Positions 62,403-64,000 of a stretch of DNA of 64,000 bases are shown here, piece after piece. The translations under genes were made by a program, and so were the position numbers. The DNA comes from Bacillus mobilis (lineage in GTDB: Bacteria > Bacillota > Bacilli > Bacillales > Bacillaceae_G), in the NCBI RefSeq assembly GCF_001884045.1, contig NZ_MACF01000046.1:434001-498000 (forward strand), in the 5' to 3' direction. The notes beneath the pieces are model-generated. The model saw nothing but the letters and a program-made list of their open reading frames with translations, did no database searches and was not told where the DNA came from. Each line of letters starts with the position of its first letter. Position 1 is the first letter of the stretch.

Positions 62403-63326
62403 ATGGAAGGTGTAGTATTATTACATAAGCCAAAAGGCATGACATCACATGATTGTGTATTTAAATTAAGAAAGATATTGCGTGAGAAACGAATTGGTCA
62501 TACAGGAACATTAGATCCAGATGTAACAGGAGTATTACCTATTTGTGTGGGACGAGCAACGAAGATTGCACAATTTTTAACAAGTGAGACGAAAACATAT
62601 GAAGGTGAAGTAACACTTGGATTTTCAACAACAACTGAAGATGCTTCTGGTGAAGTTGTTGAAACGAAACATGTAGATCGCGTTATTACTCGTAAGGAAG
62701 TAGAAGGGGCTCTTGCTGCATTAACAGGTACGATTGAACAAATGCCTCCGATGTTTTCGGCTGTAAAAGTTAACGGGAAAAAATTATATGAATATGCAAG
62801 AGCAGGACAAGAAGTTGAACGTCCAGTTCGTACAATTACAATTCATGAATTTGTATTACTAGATGACCGTGAAGTGTTTGAGGGGGAAAATATTTCATTC
62901 CGTTTCCGTGTAACGTGTAGTAAAGGAACATATGTAAGAACGTTAGCAGTAATGATTGGTGAAAAACTTGGTTTTCCATCACATATGTCTCACCTTGTAA
63001 GAACAGCTTCTGGAGAATTTTTATTAGAAGATTGCATATCATTTGAAGAAATTGAAGAAAACGTGCAAAATGGAACAGTAGAGTCTATCTTCATTTCAAT
63101 TGATGAAGCATTAAGTAAGTTCCCGAAAATTGTTGTAGATGAAAAGCAAGCAGAGAAAATAAAGAATGGTATGTTCTTAAAAAATGAATTGCAAATAACA
63201 GCACCATTTATAACAGTATTTGATAAAAATGATCGATGCCTTGCAATTTTTGAGCACCATCCAAAACACCCTGGTATGCTAAAGCCGATGAAAGTACTTG
63301 TGAATAATCAAGAACTAAAGCTATAA
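62403..63326 (+). CDS. truB: tRNA pseudouridine-55 synthase TruB
   Basis: TruB makes pseudouridine 55 in the T-loop of tRNAs and acts as an RNA chaperone. The 307-residue protein has the catalytic motif GHTGTLDPDVTGVLP (Asp38), KVNGKKLYEYARAG, and RVTCSKGTYVRTLA, with a PUA-like C-terminal domain. ATG 62403 follows TGAGGTGAAC. It is next to ribF, the usual neighbour. Confidence 0.97.
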   Translation: MEGVVLLHKPKGMTSHDCVFKLRKILREKRIGHTGTLDPDVTGVLPICVGRATKIAQFLTSETKTYEGEVTLGFSTTTEDASGEVVETKHVDRVITRKEVEGALAALTGTIEQMPPMFSAVKVNGKKLYEYARAGQEVERPVRTITIHEFVLLDDREVFEGENISFRFRVTCSKGTYVRTLAVMIGEKLGFPSHMSHLVRTASGEFLLEDCISFEEIEENVQNGTVESIFISIDEALSKFPKIVVDEKQAEKIKNGMFLKNELQITAPFITVFDKNDRCLAIFEHHPKHPGMLKPMKVLVNNQELKL

Positions 63327-63369
63327 TGAATTATTGGAAGGATTATTACAGAAAAAGGTGAATTCAAGC

Positions 63370-64000
63370 GTGAAACTTATTCATTTAACTCATCCACATG
63401 AACAAAATAAATTAGAATTACCACCGACTGTAATGGCATTAGGATTTTTTGATGGCATTCATTTAGGACATCAATGTGTAATTCGAACTGCGAAACAAAT
63501 AGCGGATGAACGGGGATATAAAAGTGCAGTTATGACATTTTATCCGCACCCATCTGTTGTTTTAGGGAAAAAGGAAGCCCATGCGGAGTATATTACACCC
63601 ATGTGTGATAAAGAAAAAATAGTCGAAAACTTAGGGATCGATATATTATATGTTATTAAATTTGATGAATCGTTTGCAGGCTTATTGCCACAACAATTTG
63701 TAGATGATTATATTATTGGTTTAAATGTAAAGCATGTAGTAGCAGGGTTTGATTATTCATATGGACGTTTAGGAAAAGGAAAGATGGAGACTTTACCATT
63801 TCATGCAAGAGGGGAGTTTACACAGACTGTGATTGAAAAAGTTGAATTTCAAGAAGAGAAAGTAAGTTCTACAGCATTACGAAAGTTAATTCGAAATGGC
63901 GAAATGGAACAAATTCCATCTATTTTAGGTAGAGCATATACAGTAGGGGGAACGGTTGTACACGGTGATAAACGTGGACGTCAAATTGGTTTTCCTACAG
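63370..64000 (+). CDS. ribF: Bifunctional riboflavin kinase/FMN adenylyltransferase RibF, 5' part
   Basis: RibF makes FMN from riboflavin and then FAD. The open frame from GTG 63370 runs to the window end (210 codons) without a stop. It starts MKLIHLTHPHEQNKLELPP, and has LGFFDGIHLGHQ (adenylyltransferase nucleotide motif), MTFYPHPSVV, AGFDYSYGRLGKG, VSSTALRKLI and the beginning of the kinase domain ILGRAYTVGGTVVHGDKRGRQIGFPT. GTG follows AAAAAGGTG with nine bases spacing. It is the usual gene after truB; in B. subtilis it is called ribC. Confidence 0.95.
   Translation, partial: MKLIHLTHPHEQNKLELPPTVMALGFFDGIHLGHQCVIRTAKQIADERGYKSAVMTFYPHPSVVLGKKEAHAEYITPMCDKEKIVENLGIDILYVIKFDESFAGLLPQQFVDDYIIGLNVKHVVAGFDYSYGRLGKGKMETLPFHARGEFTQTVIEKVEFQEEKVSSTALRKLIRNGEMEQIPSILGRAYTVGGTVVHGDKRGRQIGFPT

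Overview
This window is ordinary chromosomal core from a low-GC, endospore-forming Firmicute, most likely a member of the Bacillus cereus group. The evidence is the gene order (priA to ribF, as in Bacillus), the AT-rich codon use, the 26-residue sporulation peptide SpoVM, PolC-type replicase, CodY, FapR and PrkC/PrpC, and near-identity of many products to what I remember of B. cereus/B. anthracis proteins. Species assignment is inference from memory, since no search was run. Every gene is on the + strand except rpmB. I saw no mobile element, prophage, CRISPR array, tRNA or rRNA.

Layout. 1-9.1 kb: end of coaBC, then priA-def-fmt-rsmB-rlmN-prpC-prkC, a tightly packed operon joining replication restart, N-formyl-methionine metabolism, rRNA methylation and the PASTA kinase/phosphatase pair. 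9.3-14.5 kb: rsgA, rpe, thiN, spoVM, the divergent rpmB, then yloU-fakA. 14.8-21.3 kb: recG and the FapR-controlled lipid operon fapR-plsX-fabD-fabG-acpP, followed by rnc. 21.4-27.8 kb: smc, ftsY, ylxM, ffh (chromosome organisation and signal recognition particle). 27.9-32.7 kb: rpsP-khpA-rimM-trmD-rplS, a type I signal peptidase, rbgA and rnhB. 32.9-35.0 kb: sucCD. 35.1-43.4 kb: dprA, topA, trmFO, xerC, hslV, hslU, codY. 43.7-50.9 kb: rpsB-tsf-pyrH-frr-uppS-cdsA-dxr-rseP. 50.9-57.1 kb: proS and polC. 57.4-64.0 kb: rimP-nusA-rnpM-ylxQ-infB-ylxP-rbfA-truB and the start of ribF.

How it works together: most genes serve translation (ribosomal proteins, assembly factors, initiation/elongation factors, tRNA/rRNA modification), the envelope (fatty acid, phospholipid and undecaprenyl synthesis, secretion) and genome maintenance. 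Control appears local: a FapR operator just downstream of the fapR -10 box, probable leader RNAs before rplS, rpsB and rimP, and many intrinsic terminators splitting the run into transcription units.

Compared with B. subtilis as I remember it, two blocks are missing at their usual places: sdaAB-sdaAA between fakA and recG, and the large fla/che operon between codY and rpsB. A signal peptidase gene sits between rplS and rbgA. I found no convincing undescribed multi-gene system. The more interesting signals are intergenic: a duplicated inverted-repeat element between rpmB and yloU, a pair of hairpins after prkC, alternating complementary segments between rpsB and tsf, a structured rpsB leader, hairpins flanking rnc, and an HslV whose N-terminus cannot expose a Ser or Thr by methionine removal alone.
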